Shown here in pieces: positions 28,952 to 37,812 of a DNA stretch of 64,000 nt. A program made the translations under genes and the position numbers. The number at the start of each line of letters is the position of its first letter. Position 1 is the stretch's first letter. The notes beneath the pieces are model-generated. The model did not search any database, was not told where the DNA came from, and was given only the letters and a program-made list of their open reading frames with translations. This DNA is from Ectopseudomonas toyotomiensis (lineage in GTDB: Bacteria; Pseudomonadota; Gammaproteobacteria; Pseudomonadales; Pseudomonadaceae): NCBI RefSeq assembly GCF_900115695.1, contig NZ_FOXK01000004.1, forward strand, positions 248,001 through 312,000, in the 5' to 3' direction.

Positions 28952-30004
28952 TTACGCGTCAGACTTGCGCCACTGTTTCGGACTCGCCCCGTGCCAACGC
29001 CGGAAAGCGCGCGAAAAGGCACTGGTCTCTGAATAACCAAGCAGCAGTGCGAGCTCGGAGATGGGTAAGCTCGTTCGGGTCAGGTAATACTGGGCCAGTT
29101 CCTGACGCACCTTTTCGACCAGAGCAGAAAAGGTCAATCCTCTCTCGCCAAGGCGTCGTTGCAAACTCCAGGGTGTAATATTCAGCAGGTCCGCCACTTG
29201 CTCGAGGCTAGGCTCCCCCTCAGCCAGCTGAATTCGGATCTGCGCCTGCACATCGTTGATGATGCCATGCCCCCCCTGCTGCTCGCCCCATTGGCGCGCC
29301 AACAGTTCCATGCTTTCCATGACGATGGCCAGCAGGCGACCATCCCGATCGGGCATGGCTTTCTCCAGCGTACTCTTCCTGAACACCAGCGAATTACAGG
29401 GCTGGCCAAAGAAGACAGGAGCATCGAAGGCCTTACAGTGTTCGTGCCAGGCCTCTGGCTGAGGGTGCTCGAAATGAACCCGCTCAGGGGCCCATTTCTG
29501 GCCGAGCGCGTGACGCATCAAGTTGGTGAACATGCCCATGGACAGTTCAGCGTCCTGACGCTTGCGAAAGATCGCACCGTACCGGACCTGGTAATCGAGC
29601 CGGCACCATTCGCCCTCCACCTCAAGCCGCAGCAAGCTACCTTGCTGATGAACAGGGAACACCTTCACCACGTTACGCAGTGCGTCTCCCAGGGTTTCCG
29701 AACAGATGCCGACATAACCGAGCATACCCAGGCTATCGGGTTTGAATTGATTGCCGTAGCGCAAACCAAAGTTGTCATCCTGGGTCTGGCGCGCAGCCTC
29801 TTCGAAGACAGCGCAATACTGCTTGAGATCAAGGCTCAACGTTGGATGCTGCAGATGCTCCGGGTCGAACCCCGCATGACCGAAGATTCGGTCTGCATCG
29901 CCACCTTTCAGCTGGATGAATTCAGCCAGGCCCGTAGCAGCCGAACTGAGGACGCCAATGGATTGAAGCTGATCGGCGAGTCGTCGCGTAGTGGCAAGTT
30001 GCAT
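28952..30004 (-). CDS. AraC-family regulator (Arabinose_bd-type N-terminus)
   Basis: Regulator of 350 aa. The N-terminal domain (about 20-210) is of the OruR/ArgR-like 'arabinose-binding' class: DLKQYCAVFEEAARQTQDDNFGLRYG, LGMLGYVGICSETLGDALRN. The C-terminal HTH (about 250-345) contains LEQVADLLNITPWSLQRRLGERG and LALLLGYSETSAFSRAFRRWHG. It is convergent with the kinase gene (78 bp between stops) and divergent from the SDR operon (381-bp gap), so it may control either or both. The ligand is unknown. The start at 30004 is where family similarity begins. Confidence 0.9.
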   Translation of the reverse strand: MQLATTRRLADQLQSIGVLSSAATGLAEFIQLKGGDADRIFGHAGFDPEHLQHPTLSLDLKQYCAVFEEAARQTQDDNFGLRYGNQFKPDSLGMLGYVGICSETLGDALRNVVKVFPVHQQGSLLRLEVEGEWCRLDYQVRYGAIFRKRQDAELSMGMFTNLMRHALGQKWAPERVHFEHPQPEAWHEHCKAFDAPVFFGQPCNSLVFRKSTLEKAMPDRDGRLLAIVMESMELLARQWGEQQGGHGIINDVQAQIRIQLAEGEPSLEQVADLLNITPWSLQRRLGERGLTFSALVEKVRQELAQYYLTRTSLPISELALLLGYSETSAFSRAFRRWHGASPKQWRKSDA

Positions 30005-30385
30005 GGCAACCTCTCACATGAATGCTGATGGGACCGTTAGGTCGGTTTTGATAAGCACGATATCAAGGCAAGGTTCATGCCGTTCTTTGACACACATCCT
30101 GTGAGAGATCTCATTGAGCTTAGCAACATTCGATACAGCCTGAATTATCAGCGACCACCGGTCTCTTTCTATCGGTTTTCCTCGAATCAGTGACAAGTCC
30201 AAGGAGGCCAAGTGGAGCGGCCAACCCTGAAACTTGAAGGCCGGTCGATGACTGAGTTGCAAAGCATAGACCCTGTTTTTTTCTGGGTTTTGATCGCTGA
30301 GCACAAAAATGTGCCAAGCGGTCAAGCGGATATCCATGGTTTGACTGACGATGCCAGTGAACCTAATTGGATAGGAGCTGTGCAG
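30005..30385. promoter_or_regulatory. Divergent regulatory region, araC-type gene / SDR operon
   Basis: This 381-bp gap has no convincing gene. A direct repeat CAAGCGG at 30315-30321 and 30323-30329, within GTGCCAAGCGGTCAAGCGG, has the look of an AraC-family half-site cluster, about 60-70 bp before the SDR start. Confidence 0.4.
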
Positions 30386-31159
30386 ATGTTCTCGTCATTA
30401 AGTGGCAAGAGTGTCCTGATCACTGGTGCCAGCAGTGGCATAGGCCTTGGAATTGCCAGGCTGTTTGCTATTCAGGGCGCGCGCGTGTTGATCACCGCCC
30501 GTAACGCTGAAAAGGTCGAAGCCGTTGCGGCCGGTATGCGCGCTGATGGGCTGCAGGTACAAGGGTTGGCCGCCGATGTGGCTGACTCAGCGTCCGTCAA
30601 GGCATTGATGCGGACCCTGGATGAAATGTACGGCGGCCTCGACGTGCTCTGCTGCAATGCAGGCATTTTCCCCAGCTCGACCCTGGAAAACCTGACCGAG
30701 GCCGATTGGGATCGGGTGTTGGCAACCAATGCCAAAGGCACATTCCTGTGCGTGCAAGCCGCCCTGCCCCTCCTGCGGCGAGCCGAATACGGTCGGGTGA
30801 TCCTCACCTCATCGATTACGGGGCCCGTCACCGGCTCCCCCGGTTGGGTTCATTACGGCGCGAGCAAGGCAGCGCAGCTGGGTTTCATGCGTACTGCGGC
30901 GATCGAATTGGCCAAGGACGGCATCACCGTCAATGCGGTACTCCCCGGCAACATCATCACCGAAGGCTTTCTCGATGTGGATGCCGAATACCAGGCCGGC
31001 GTGGCCGCTTCGATTCCGGCCAAGCGCCTCGGCACCCCCGAAGACGTTGCCAGCGCTGTCATGTTCTTTGCCAGCCGTGAAGCCGGCTACATCACTGGGC
31101 AAAGCCTGATTATCGATGGTGGCCAGGTCCTGCCGGAATCACTTCAAGCTATTGAGTAA
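30386..31159 (+). CDS. SDR-family oxidoreductase (FabG-like)
   Basis: Classical short-chain dehydrogenase of 257 aa. The cofactor motif GASSGIG (14-20), NNAG-equivalent CNAG (90-93), and the catalytic Asn115, Ser143, Tyr157 and Lys161 (YGASK) are all present, as is the C-terminal GQSLIIDGGQVLPES. Arg39 after the second strand (ITARN) favours NADP(H). The upstream in-frame codons have no similarity; ATG 30386 is preceded by AGGAG at -14. It is first of five co-oriented genes and divergent from an AraC regulator. The substrate is not predictable; FabG-like annotation does not imply fatty-acid synthesis here. Confidence 0.88.
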   Translation: MFSSLSGKSVLITGASSGIGLGIARLFAIQGARVLITARNAEKVEAVAAGMRADGLQVQGLAADVADSASVKALMRTLDEMYGGLDVLCCNAGIFPSSTLENLTEADWDRVLATNAKGTFLCVQAALPLLRRAEYGRVILTSSITGPVTGSPGWVHYGASKAAQLGFMRTAAIELAKDGITVNAVLPGNIITEGFLDVDAEYQAGVAASIPAKRLGTPEDVASAVMFFASREAGYITGQSLIIDGGQVLPESLQAIE

Positions 31160-31466
31160 GTAGCCAGCCTGAATAAGGAATCTGCCCGTGAACAGCGCGA
31201 CATCTGCCGACGTGCAGGGCCTGAAAAACTCCCCGAAGTCTCGCCAGTACGCTGCGCACGCGTGCGCATCTGGATTTATCACCACAACCTGATTCCAGAA
31301 CCATCGTTTCGTCCAAGGCAAGTGACTGCCGCTGGTAATACGCTTTTCTATCCGGCGGCCGGAGGAACAAGCAAGAGCGCGGCCTGCGACCTCTTTGTGA
31401 ATCGCATGCTGAAAGAAACATGCCCGGCTTGAGCACTCTCAAGCCTCACAGATACGAGGATTTACA
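31160..31466. other. 307-bp gap with no recognisable gene
   Basis: One plus-strand frame stays open for about 90 codons up to 31432 but lacks an ATG and family resemblance. It could be a decayed gene between the SDR and MDR genes. No terminator hairpin was seen, so read-through of the operon is possible. Confidence 0.4.
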
Positions 31467-32441
31467 ATGAAAGCGCAAGTACTCAAATCCTTTGGCGGCC
31501 CGAACGCGTTCGAACTGAGCGAAGTGGCCAAACCCGTACCGCAGGCAGGCCAAGTGCTGGTGCGGGTTCACGCAACCTCCATCAACCCGCTGGATTACCA
31601 GGTACGTCGCGGCGACTACGTCGACTACGTGCCTCTCCCCGCCATTACCGGGCATGACGTATCCGGCGTCGTCGAAGCCGTCGGTCCGGGTGTGACGAGC
31701 TTCGTGCCAGGTGATGAAGTCTGGTACACCACGCAAATTTTCGAAGGCGATGGCAGCTATGCCGAGTACCACGTGGCGTCCGAAAGCATCATCGGCAAGA
31801 AGCCGGCATCGTTGAGTCATCTCGAGGCGGCAAGCCTGACGCTGGTAGGCGGAACGGTCTGGGAAGCCCTGATCGGGCGTGTATCGCTGAGGGTCGGGGA
31901 AAGCATTCTGATCCACGGCGGCGCCGGTGGCGTTGGCCACGTGGCGATCCAGGTGGCCAAAGCCATTGGCGCTCGGGTGTTCACCACCGTGCGCGAAGCC
32001 AACTTCGAGTTCGCCCGGGGCCTGGGTGCCGATGTGGTCATCGACTACGAGCAAGAGGATTACGTTGACGCCGTCCTGCGGGAAACCGATGGCCAGGGTG
32101 TCGATGTGATTTTCGACACCATCGGCGGTGACACCCTGACCCGCAGCCCCGATGCGCTCGCCCAGCTTGGCCGTGTGGTTTCGATCGTGGACATCGCCAA
32201 GCCGCAGAACCTCATTCAGGCCTGGGGCAAGAACGCCAGCTACCACTTCGTCTTCACCCGGCAGAACCGCGGCAAGCTCGATGAGCTGAAGGCATTGGTC
32301 GAGCGTGGCCAGCTGCGCCCCCATATTGGCGCGGTCTATTCGCTCGCGGATATCTCAAACGCGCATGCGCTGCTGGAGACACCTAACAACGGTCTTCGCG
32401 GAAAAGTCGCAATTGCCGTCGAGCCCTCGCTCGCACCGTAA
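31467..32441 (+). CDS. MDR-superfamily NADPH:quinone-type oxidoreductase
   Basis: Medium-chain reductase of 324 aa without structural zinc cysteines, thus of the quinone oxidoreductase branch. The GroES-like domain has [13 protein letters not shown] and [19 protein letters not shown] (about 35-80). The Rossmann fold starts with [20 protein letters not shown] (about 150). It would reduce a quinone or activated double bond with NADPH. It is second in the cluster, with GAGG about 10 bases before the ATG. The substrate is unknown. It is distinct from mexS in the same window. Confidence 0.87.
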   Translation: MKAQVLKSFGGPNAFELSEVAKPVPQAGQVLVRVHATSINPLDYQVRRGDYVDYVPLPAITGHDVSGVVEAVGPGVTSFVPGDEVWYTTQIFEGDGSYAEYHVASESIIGKKPASLSHLEAASLTLVGGTVWEALIGRVSLRVGESILIHGGAGGVGHVAIQVAKAIGARVFTTVREANFEFARGLGADVVIDYEQEDYVDAVLRETDGQGVDVIFDTIGGDTLTRSPDALAQLGRVVSIVDIAKPQNLIQAWGKNASYHFVFTRQNRGKLDELKALVERGQLRPHIGAVYSLADISNAHALLETPNNGLRGKVAIAVEPSLAP

Positions 32442-32481
32442 GTGCATGCAACTGCCGAACTTGCTCTAGAGGAATACCGCA

Positions 32482-32826
32482 ATGATTTATGAAATCGCAC
32501 TGCTGCCCGTTCACAAAGAACAGATCGAACCCTTCAAACAGGCATTTGCCGAAGTGGTTCACTTGCTCCAGCGGGCCAAGGGTTATGGCGGCCACATGCT
32601 CGCGCAGGGAATCGAAAGCCCCGAGCGATTCAACCTGATCGTGCGCTGGGCGTCACTCGAAGACCACACGCCGGGCTTCGAAGCGAGTGACGACCATCAG
32701 ACGTTCATGCTGGGCCTGGAGGAATTTTTCTCGGAAGAGCCGACGGTCTATCACATCGAGGGAGCGGCTTTCAGTACGGGAAAGGATGAAGACCAGAACG
32801 GCATCTTTGGCGTGGCAGTACCTTAA
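32482..32826 (+). CDS. Antibiotic biosynthesis monooxygenase (ABM) domain protein
   Basis: Small ferredoxin-like alpha+beta barrel protein of 114 aa. It has the ABM pattern: an early strand MIYEIALLPVHKEQIEPFKQAF, then YGGHMLAQGIESPERFNLIVRWASLEDH and FEEF-like FMLGLEEFFSEEPTVYHIE. Members act as cofactorless monooxygenases, heme-degrading enzymes or simply ligand-binding proteins, so the name does not imply antibiotic synthesis. It lies 40 bp after the MDR gene and 43 bp before the TPP enzyme, in the same operon. A frame through this gene is open into the next gene, but the TPP enzyme has its own start. Confidence 0.82.
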   Translation: MIYEIALLPVHKEQIEPFKQAFAEVVHLLQRAKGYGGHMLAQGIESPERFNLIVRWASLEDHTPGFEASDDHQTFMLGLEEFFSEEPTVYHIEGAAFSTGKDEDQNGIFGVAVP

Positions 32827-32869
32827 ATTGCGCGCAAGCGCTCACAGCCACAGACAGTGGGGTGGAGCA

Positions 32870-34513
32870 ATGGCCAAGGCCGCTGATGTAGTTGTGCAAT
32901 GCCTGGAGAACGAAGGTGTCGAGTACGTCTTCGGCATTCCGGGTGAGGAAAACCTCGATCTGCTGGAGTCTCTACGCAAATCGAAGATCAAACTGGTACT
33001 GACCCGCCACGAGCAATCCGCAGGTTTCATGGCCGCCACCTACGGCCGCCTGACCGGCAAGACCGGCGTCAGCCTGTCGACCCTCGGCCCTGGTGCCACC
33101 AACCTGGTGACCGCCGGTGCCTATGCCTATCTGGGTGGCATGCCGATGATGATGATCACCGGCCAGAAGCCGATCAAGAAGTCCAAGCAGGGCCGGTTCC
33201 AGATCATCGACGTCTGCGGGATGATGGCTCCAATCACCAAATACACCCACCAGTTCGCCTCGGCCGACAACATTCCGGCTCGCATGCGCGAAGCTTTCCG
33301 TCTGGCTGAAGAAGAAAAGCCCGGTGCCGTGCACCTGGAACTGCCGGAAGACATCGCCGCCGAGCAGACCGAGAGCACGCCGATTCCGCCGAGCCTGCAC
33401 CGTCGCCCGTTGGCCGAGCACAAGGCGATTGAAGGCGCGGTAGAGAAACTGCAGAACGCCCGCACTCCAATTCTGGTGATCGGCGCTGGCGCCAACCGCA
33501 AGATGACCGCCAAGGTGCTCAAGCAACTGATCGACAAGACCGGCATCCCCTTCGTCACCACCCAGATGGGCAAGGGCGTGGTAGATGAGCGCAACCCACG
33601 TTTCCTGGGCAATGCCGCGCTGTCCGCGGGCGATTTCGTGCACCGCGCCATCGAGGCCGCCGACCTGATCGTCAACATCGGCCATGACGTGATCGAAAAG
33701 CCACCGTTTTTCATGGTGCGTGGCGGTACCGAAGTCATCCACATCAGCTTCCGTTCTGCCGAAGTCGATGCCGTGTACTTCCCGCAGGTGGAAGTGATCG
33801 GCGATATCGCCAACGCCGTGTGGCAGATTGGCGAAGCGTTGCAGATTCAGGACCACTGGGACTTCAGCCGGCTGATGGCGATTCGCGAAGCCAACGAAGA
33901 ACAGATCGTCGAGGGCGCTGGTGACAACCGCTTCCCGATCTACCCACAGCGCTTCGTCGCTGACGTGCGTCAGGCCTTGCCGTCCGAAGGCGTGGTCGCG
34001 CTGGATAACGGCATCTACAAGATCTGGTTCGCGCGCAACTACAAGGCGCACAAGCCGAACACCGTGCTACTCGACAACGCTCTGGCGACCATGGGTGCAG
34101 GCCTGCCTTCGGCCATGGCCGCGCACTTGGTCTGCCCGGACCGGCCGGTGGTCGCGGTGTGTGGCGACGGTGGTTTCATGATGAACAGCCAGGAGTTGGA
34201 GACCGCAGTACGCCTGAAGATGAACCTGACGGTCATCATCCTGCGCGACGGCGGCTACGGCATGATTCGCTGGAAGCAGTCGAACATGGGCTTCACCGAT
34301 TTCGGCCTGGACTACGGCAACCCGGACTTCGTCATGTATGCGCAAAGCTACGGCGCACAAGGCCATCGAGTGGAAAACGCCGCAGGCTTCCTGCCACTGT
34401 TGCAGCGCTGCATCAGCGAGCCAGGCGTGCACGTGATCGATTGTCCGGTGGACTACTCGGAGAATGACTTCATTCTCAATGGTGAAATCAAGAGAAGAAG
34501 TGCCCTGGTCTGA
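32870..34513 (+). CDS. Acetolactate synthase-like ThDP-dependent enzyme
   Basis: ThDP enzyme of 547 aa with the three POX-family domains. The N-terminal pyrimidine-binding domain has Glu48 (TRHEQSAGFMA) and TLGPGATNLV. The middle domain begins with NARTPILVIGAGANRKM. The C-terminal pyrophosphate domain has VCGDGGFMMNSQELETAVR, where the usual downstream Asn-Asn position reads ILRDGGYGMIRWKQ. It resembles catabolic AlsS-type acetolactate synthases and lacks a regulatory subunit gene. Possible reactions: pyruvate or another 2-oxo acid decarboxylation with carboligation. GGAG lies 7 bases before the ATG. It lies directly upstream of gabD. Confidence 0.85.
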   Translation: MAKAADVVVQCLENEGVEYVFGIPGEENLDLLESLRKSKIKLVLTRHEQSAGFMAATYGRLTGKTGVSLSTLGPGATNLVTAGAYAYLGGMPMMMITGQKPIKKSKQGRFQIIDVCGMMAPITKYTHQFASADNIPARMREAFRLAEEEKPGAVHLELPEDIAAEQTESTPIPPSLHRRPLAEHKAIEGAVEKLQNARTPILVIGAGANRKMTAKVLKQLIDKTGIPFVTTQMGKGVVDERNPRFLGNAALSAGDFVHRAIEAADLIVNIGHDVIEKPPFFMVRGGTEVIHISFRSAEVDAVYFPQVEVIGDIANAVWQIGEALQIQDHWDFSRLMAIREANEEQIVEGAGDNRFPIYPQRFVADVRQALPSEGVVALDNGIYKIWFARNYKAHKPNTVLLDNALATMGAGLPSAMAAHLVCPDRPVVAVCGDGGFMMNSQELETAVRLKMNLTVIILRDGGYGMIRWKQSNMGFTDFGLDYGNPDFVMYAQSYGAQGHRVENAAGFLPLLQRCISEPGVHVIDCPVDYSENDFILNGEIKRRSALV

Positions 34514-34588
34514 TCTGACCAGACGCGTTTGTCTTGGAGGCGGCACTGCGGTGCCGCCAGTCTTTCCGTATTGAAATCGGAGTGCATC

Positions 34589-36031
34589 ATGCAACTCAAA
34601 GACACTCAGCTGTTCCGCCAGCAGGCCTTCATCGATGGTGCGTGGGTTGACGCGGACAGTGGTCAGACGATCAAGGTCGATAACCCGGCAACCGGCGAAA
34701 TTCTGGGCAGCGTGCCGAAAATGGGCGCCGCGGAAACCCGCCGAGCCATTGAAGCCGCGGACAAGGCACTGCCCGCTTGGCGCGCACTGACCGCGAAGGA
34801 GCGTGGGAACAAGCTACGTCGCTGGTTCGAACTGATGATCGAGAACCAGGACGACCTTGCGCGCCTGATGACTTTGGAGCAAGGCAAACCCTTGGCAGAA
34901 GCCAAGGGTGAAATCGTCTACGCCGCCTCCTTTATCGAGTGGTTCGCCGAAGAAGCCAAGCGTATTTACGGTGACGTCATTCCGGGCCATCAGCCGGACA
35001 AGCGCCTGATCGTGCTGAAACAGCCGATCGGCGTTACCGCCGCCATCACACCGTGGAACTTCCCGGCCGCGATGATCACCCGTAAAGCCGGCCCAGCCCT
35101 GGCCGCCGGTTGCACCATGGTGCTCAAGCCGGCTTCGCAAACCCCATTCTCCGCGTTCGCCCTGGCTGAACTGGCGCAGCGTGCCGGAATCCCTAACGGC
35201 GTGTTCAACGTGGTGTCTGGCAGCGCCGGCGACATCGGCAGCGAGCTGACCAGCAACCCGACCGTACGCAAACTGACCTTCACCGGCTCGACCGAAATCG
35301 GTCGCCAACTGATGGCCGAATGCGCCAAGGACATCAAGAAAGTCTCGCTGGAACTGGGCGGTAACGCGCCATTCATCGTGTTTGACGACGCAGACCTGGA
35401 CAAGGCCGTCGAAGGCGCGATCATCTCCAAGTACCGCAACAACGGCCAGACCTGCGTCTGCGCCAACCGTCTGTACATTCAGGATTCGGTCTACGACGCA
35501 TTTGCCGAGAAGCTCAAGGTGGCTGTGGCCAGACTGAAGGTCGGTAACGGCCTGGAAGACGGCACCAGCGCCGGTCCCCTGATCGACGGCAAAGCCGTGG
35601 CCAAGGTCAAAGAACATATCGCCGACGCGGTTGCCAAAGGCGCCACCTTGCTGGCCGGCGGCAAGTCCATCGAAGGCAACTTCTTCGAGCCGACCATCCT
35701 GACCAACGTGCCCAACAACGCCGCCGTGGCCAAGGAAGAGACATTCGGCCCGCTGGCGCCACTGTTTCGCTTCAAAGACGAAGCTGAGGTCATCGCGATG
35801 TCGAACGACACCGAATTCGGTCTGGCCTCGTACTTCTTTGCGCGTGACCTGAGCCGTGTGTTCCGCGTGGCGGAAGCCCTGGAATACGGCATGGTTGGCG
35901 TCAACACCGGCCTTGTGTCTAATGAGGTCGCACCGTTCGGTGGCATGAAGGCCTCGGGCTTGGGCCGTGAAGGCTCCAAGTACGGCATTGAAGACTACCT
36001 GGAGATCAAATACCTGTGTCTGAGTGTATGA
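34589..36031 (+). CDS. gabD: NADP+-dependent succinate-semialdehyde dehydrogenase GabD
   Basis: Aldehyde dehydrogenase of 480 aa that oxidises succinate semialdehyde to succinate. Identity with remembered P. aeruginosa GabD is extensive (MQLKDxxLFRQQA, GAWVDADSGQTIKV, KRLIVLKQPIGVTAAITPWNFPAAMITRKAGPALAAGC). The general base (VSLELGGNAPFIVF) and catalytic Cys (NNGQTCVCANRLY) are present. CGGAG precedes the ATG. There is no gabT aminotransferase beside it; instead it ends an SDR-MDR-ABM-TPP set, so here it may act on another omega-oxo acid or serve as an extra copy. Its 3' end nearly meets the convergent DUF2383-like gene (9-bp gap). Confidence 0.92.
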   Translation: MQLKDTQLFRQQAFIDGAWVDADSGQTIKVDNPATGEILGSVPKMGAAETRRAIEAADKALPAWRALTAKERGNKLRRWFELMIENQDDLARLMTLEQGKPLAEAKGEIVYAASFIEWFAEEAKRIYGDVIPGHQPDKRLIVLKQPIGVTAAITPWNFPAAMITRKAGPALAAGCTMVLKPASQTPFSAFALAELAQRAGIPNGVFNVVSGSAGDIGSELTSNPTVRKLTFTGSTEIGRQLMAECAKDIKKVSLELGGNAPFIVFDDADLDKAVEGAIISKYRNNGQTCVCANRLYIQDSVYDAFAEKLKVAVARLKVGNGLEDGTSAGPLIDGKAVAKVKEHIADAVAKGATLLAGGKSIEGNFFEPTILTNVPNNAAVAKEETFGPLAPLFRFKDEAEVIAMSNDTEFGLASYFFARDLSRVFRVAEALEYGMVGVNTGLVSNEVAPFGGMKASGLGREGSKYGIEDYLEIKYLCLSV

Positions 36032-36040
36032 GGCGCCTGA

Positions 36041-36589
36041 TCACGCCTTGTGCTCAACGCTGCCATTAAGCCCCCTGCCCCCATTTGTGCGGGGGTGGAT
36101 CAGGTCTGAGTCTCGATCATGCTCGCGCCTGAGTGTGTCGAGACAGGGCCAGTGATCGAGCGCGTTCTGGAGCTGCTGCGCAGCTGCGATCGTGTGCTGA
36201 TGATGCTCAGCCAGTTGCTGCTGAAATGCCGGCGACAGCGTTTGCGCCAGCAACGACTCGAAGGCCCGTCTTGATCGGGTTTCGAGCCGTGATGCGACTT
36301 CGAGCCTGGTTCGATCATCAGTCGGCGCGATCAGGCTTCTCAGCCTGTACCAACCGCGCTGCCACAGCATTGCCAGGCTGACGTGCCAGTTGGCTCGGCC
36401 GCCATAGGTAGTGATCTGAGTACGCAGGCAGACAATCAGAGCGGAGTAGTTGCGCTCGCGTTCACCAAGAAACTCGCGCAACAGCGCGTCCTGAGCGCCC
36501 GATGCGAGTAGTCGACAGGTCCGTCGCCCTTCAACGCAGATGGCCTGCAACCGGATGAGATGAGCAATGGTCTTGTCCAACGTCGGCAT
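36041..36589 (-). CDS. Diverged PA2169-like four-helix protein
   Basis: 182 aa, mostly helical, no signal peptide. The first 70 residues (TLDKTIAHLIRLQAICVEGRRTCRLLA ... LREFLGERERNYSALIVCLRTQI) follow the same helical pattern as the DUF2383 protein encoded just upstream (LIETCKDGEAGFKICAED ... QLFSQRSRQCAEAAEELQ). It therefore looks like a diverged paralogue. The last 25 residues are polar and probably disordered. The function is unknown; relatives are stress-associated. GAGG lies 12 bases before the ATG. It probably forms an operon with the next gene (77-bp gap). Confidence 0.7.
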   Translation of the reverse strand: MPTLDKTIAHLIRLQAICVEGRRTCRLLASGAQDALLREFLGERERNYSALIVCLRTQITTYGGRANWHVSLAMLWQRGWYRLRSLIAPTDDRTRLEVASRLETRSRRAFESLLAQTLSPAFQQQLAEHHQHTIAAAQQLQNALDHWPCLDTLRREHDRDSDLIHPRTNGGRGLNGSVEHKA

Positions 36590-36666
36590 GCGCTACGCCT
36601 CCCCTGCGCTCGGATGCAAAGAACTGACACCGGGTGCGCGCAGTGTCGCGGCACCCGGTAGACGGA

Positions 36667-37131
36667 TCAGCTCTTGGCACGAGCCACGTCACGCATCGCT
36701 CTGACTTCATCGTGATTGCGCAGCACGCCCTGATACTGACGCTCCACCATGCTGCGGATTTCTGGGGGAAGATTCTTGGTCAGCGCTTCGCTGTAGCGCT
36801 CCTTGGCCACGTCTTCGCCGCGCTCGGCCTCGTTGAGAATGGCCTCTTCGTCCTTGCCGGTGACCAGTGATTTCAGGTCGACCCAACGGCGGTGCAGGTC
36901 TGCTCCCACGCTGGTGCTGTCCTCTGGTTCACCGCCCAATTCCAGGACGGTCCGTTGCAGTTCTTCCGCCGCTTCGGCGCATTGCCGCGAGCGTTGCGAG
37001 AAGAGCTGCTTCATGTCAGGTCGTTTGACGTCTTCGGCGCAGATCTTGAAGCCTGCCTCGCCGTCCTTGCAGGTTTCGATCAGCTTGTTGAGGGTACGTA
37101 CCAGGTCTTTACGATCGTCGGTGAGTTCCAT
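36667..37131 (-). CDS. PA2169 family four-helix-bundle protein (DUF2383)
   Basis: 154 aa, all-helical, ferritin-like in layout. Key stretches are LNKLIETCKDGEAGFKICAEDV, LFSQRSRQCAEAAEELQ and YSEALTKNLPPEIRSMVERQYQGVLRNHDEV, the hallmark of the family. In P. aeruginosa such genes lie in the same stationary-phase/stress region as katE and the trehalose genes. The biochemical role is unknown. Ribosome site GGAGACGACTC is directly before the ATG. It lies between a ClpP-like gene and its diverged paralogue, all on the minus strand. Confidence 0.88.
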   Translation of the reverse strand: MELTDDRKDLVRTLNKLIETCKDGEAGFKICAEDVKRPDMKQLFSQRSRQCAEAAEELQRTVLELGGEPEDSTSVGADLHRRWVDLKSLVTGKDEEAILNEAERGEDVAKERYSEALTKNLPPEIRSMVERQYQGVLRNHDEVRAMRDVARAKS

Positions 37132-37260
37132 GAGTCGTCTCCAGGCCGGCTAAACGGCCATTGCTGGGTGGTATGTCCCCTGGCGGGGCGTACATGGATT
37201 CCGACGCTCAGGCTGCGCGGATCGTTCAGGGAAAATTCCAAGCGGCAGGCTGAGCCGGCT

Positions 37261-37812
37261 TCAGGTATGCACGCACCAGTTGACTGCCTCGGCCGGCATG
37301 CCGAGGCAGTCTTCACGGTGAATCACACCGGCTGCCAGTGCCTCGGAGGCGTTGAGAATGCGCGGCGCAGACATCAGACATTCGAGCACGTTGAGGGGCG
37401 CTTCGGCGCCAGCGGTGCACTCGGCGACGATGCTGGCGTAAAGCTGCAGATCGTAGTCCAGGCTCATGGCGTACTCGGACATGCGCGCGTGGTCCACGGC
37501 GCCGTTGACCGTCCAGTGAAAGGGATGAAACAGGAACTTGCTATGCGGGCAGGCCGTGCGTGTTTCGCCGGCAAGAAAAATGATGTTGCCCATGGATTCG
37601 ACGGTGCCGAGGTTGTGCGTCTTCACGGGCACCGGGAGTGAAATGAGGAAGTTGTAGAGGGAGAAGCCGTAGCTGCACTCCCCGCCCATGGTGGCAATCT
37701 TCAGCACCAGCTCATCGGCGCCCTGATGGATGGCCTGGCTGCATTTGGCGATCAACTGACCGCAGGTGTAGGAGTTGATCGGGGCGGTGAAATGCACGAC
37801 GTGGGTTCTCAT
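37261..37812 (-). CDS. ClpP-like serine protease
   Basis: ClpP/crotonase-fold protein of 183 aa. Candidate catalytic residues are Ser73 (NLGTVESMGNIIFLAG) and His96 (HSKFLFHPFHW). The spacing of 23 is near that of ClpP (25). No propeptide is visible and it is not next to clpX, so it is not the housekeeping ClpP. Such stand-alone proteins are known in pseudomonad stress islands. GAGGAGA lies just before ATG 37812; the longer upstream frame is unnecessary. Whether it pairs with a Clp ATPase is unknown. Confidence 0.82.
   Translation of the reverse strand: MRTHVVHFTAPINSYTCGQLIAKCSQAIHQGADELVLKIATMGGECSYGFSLYNFLISLPVPVKTHNLGTVESMGNIIFLAGETRTACPHSKFLFHPFHWTVNGAVDHARMSEYAMSLDYDLQLYASIVAECTAGAEAPLNVLECLMSAPRILNASEALAAGVIHREDCLGMPAEAVNWCVHT

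Noticed and set aside
31160..31432. About 90 codons without a stop on the plus strand between the SDR and MDR genes
   Set aside because: No start codon or similarity; an open frame of this length is common at this GC.
34589..36031. A GABA catabolic operon (gabDT)
   Set aside because: No gabT, permease or GabR lies beside gabD; the upstream genes are unrelated enzymes.
36078..36095. CCCCC/GGGGG hairpin after gabD as a terminator
   Set aside because: Only five pairs, no T tract, and it lies inside the end of the convergent gene.
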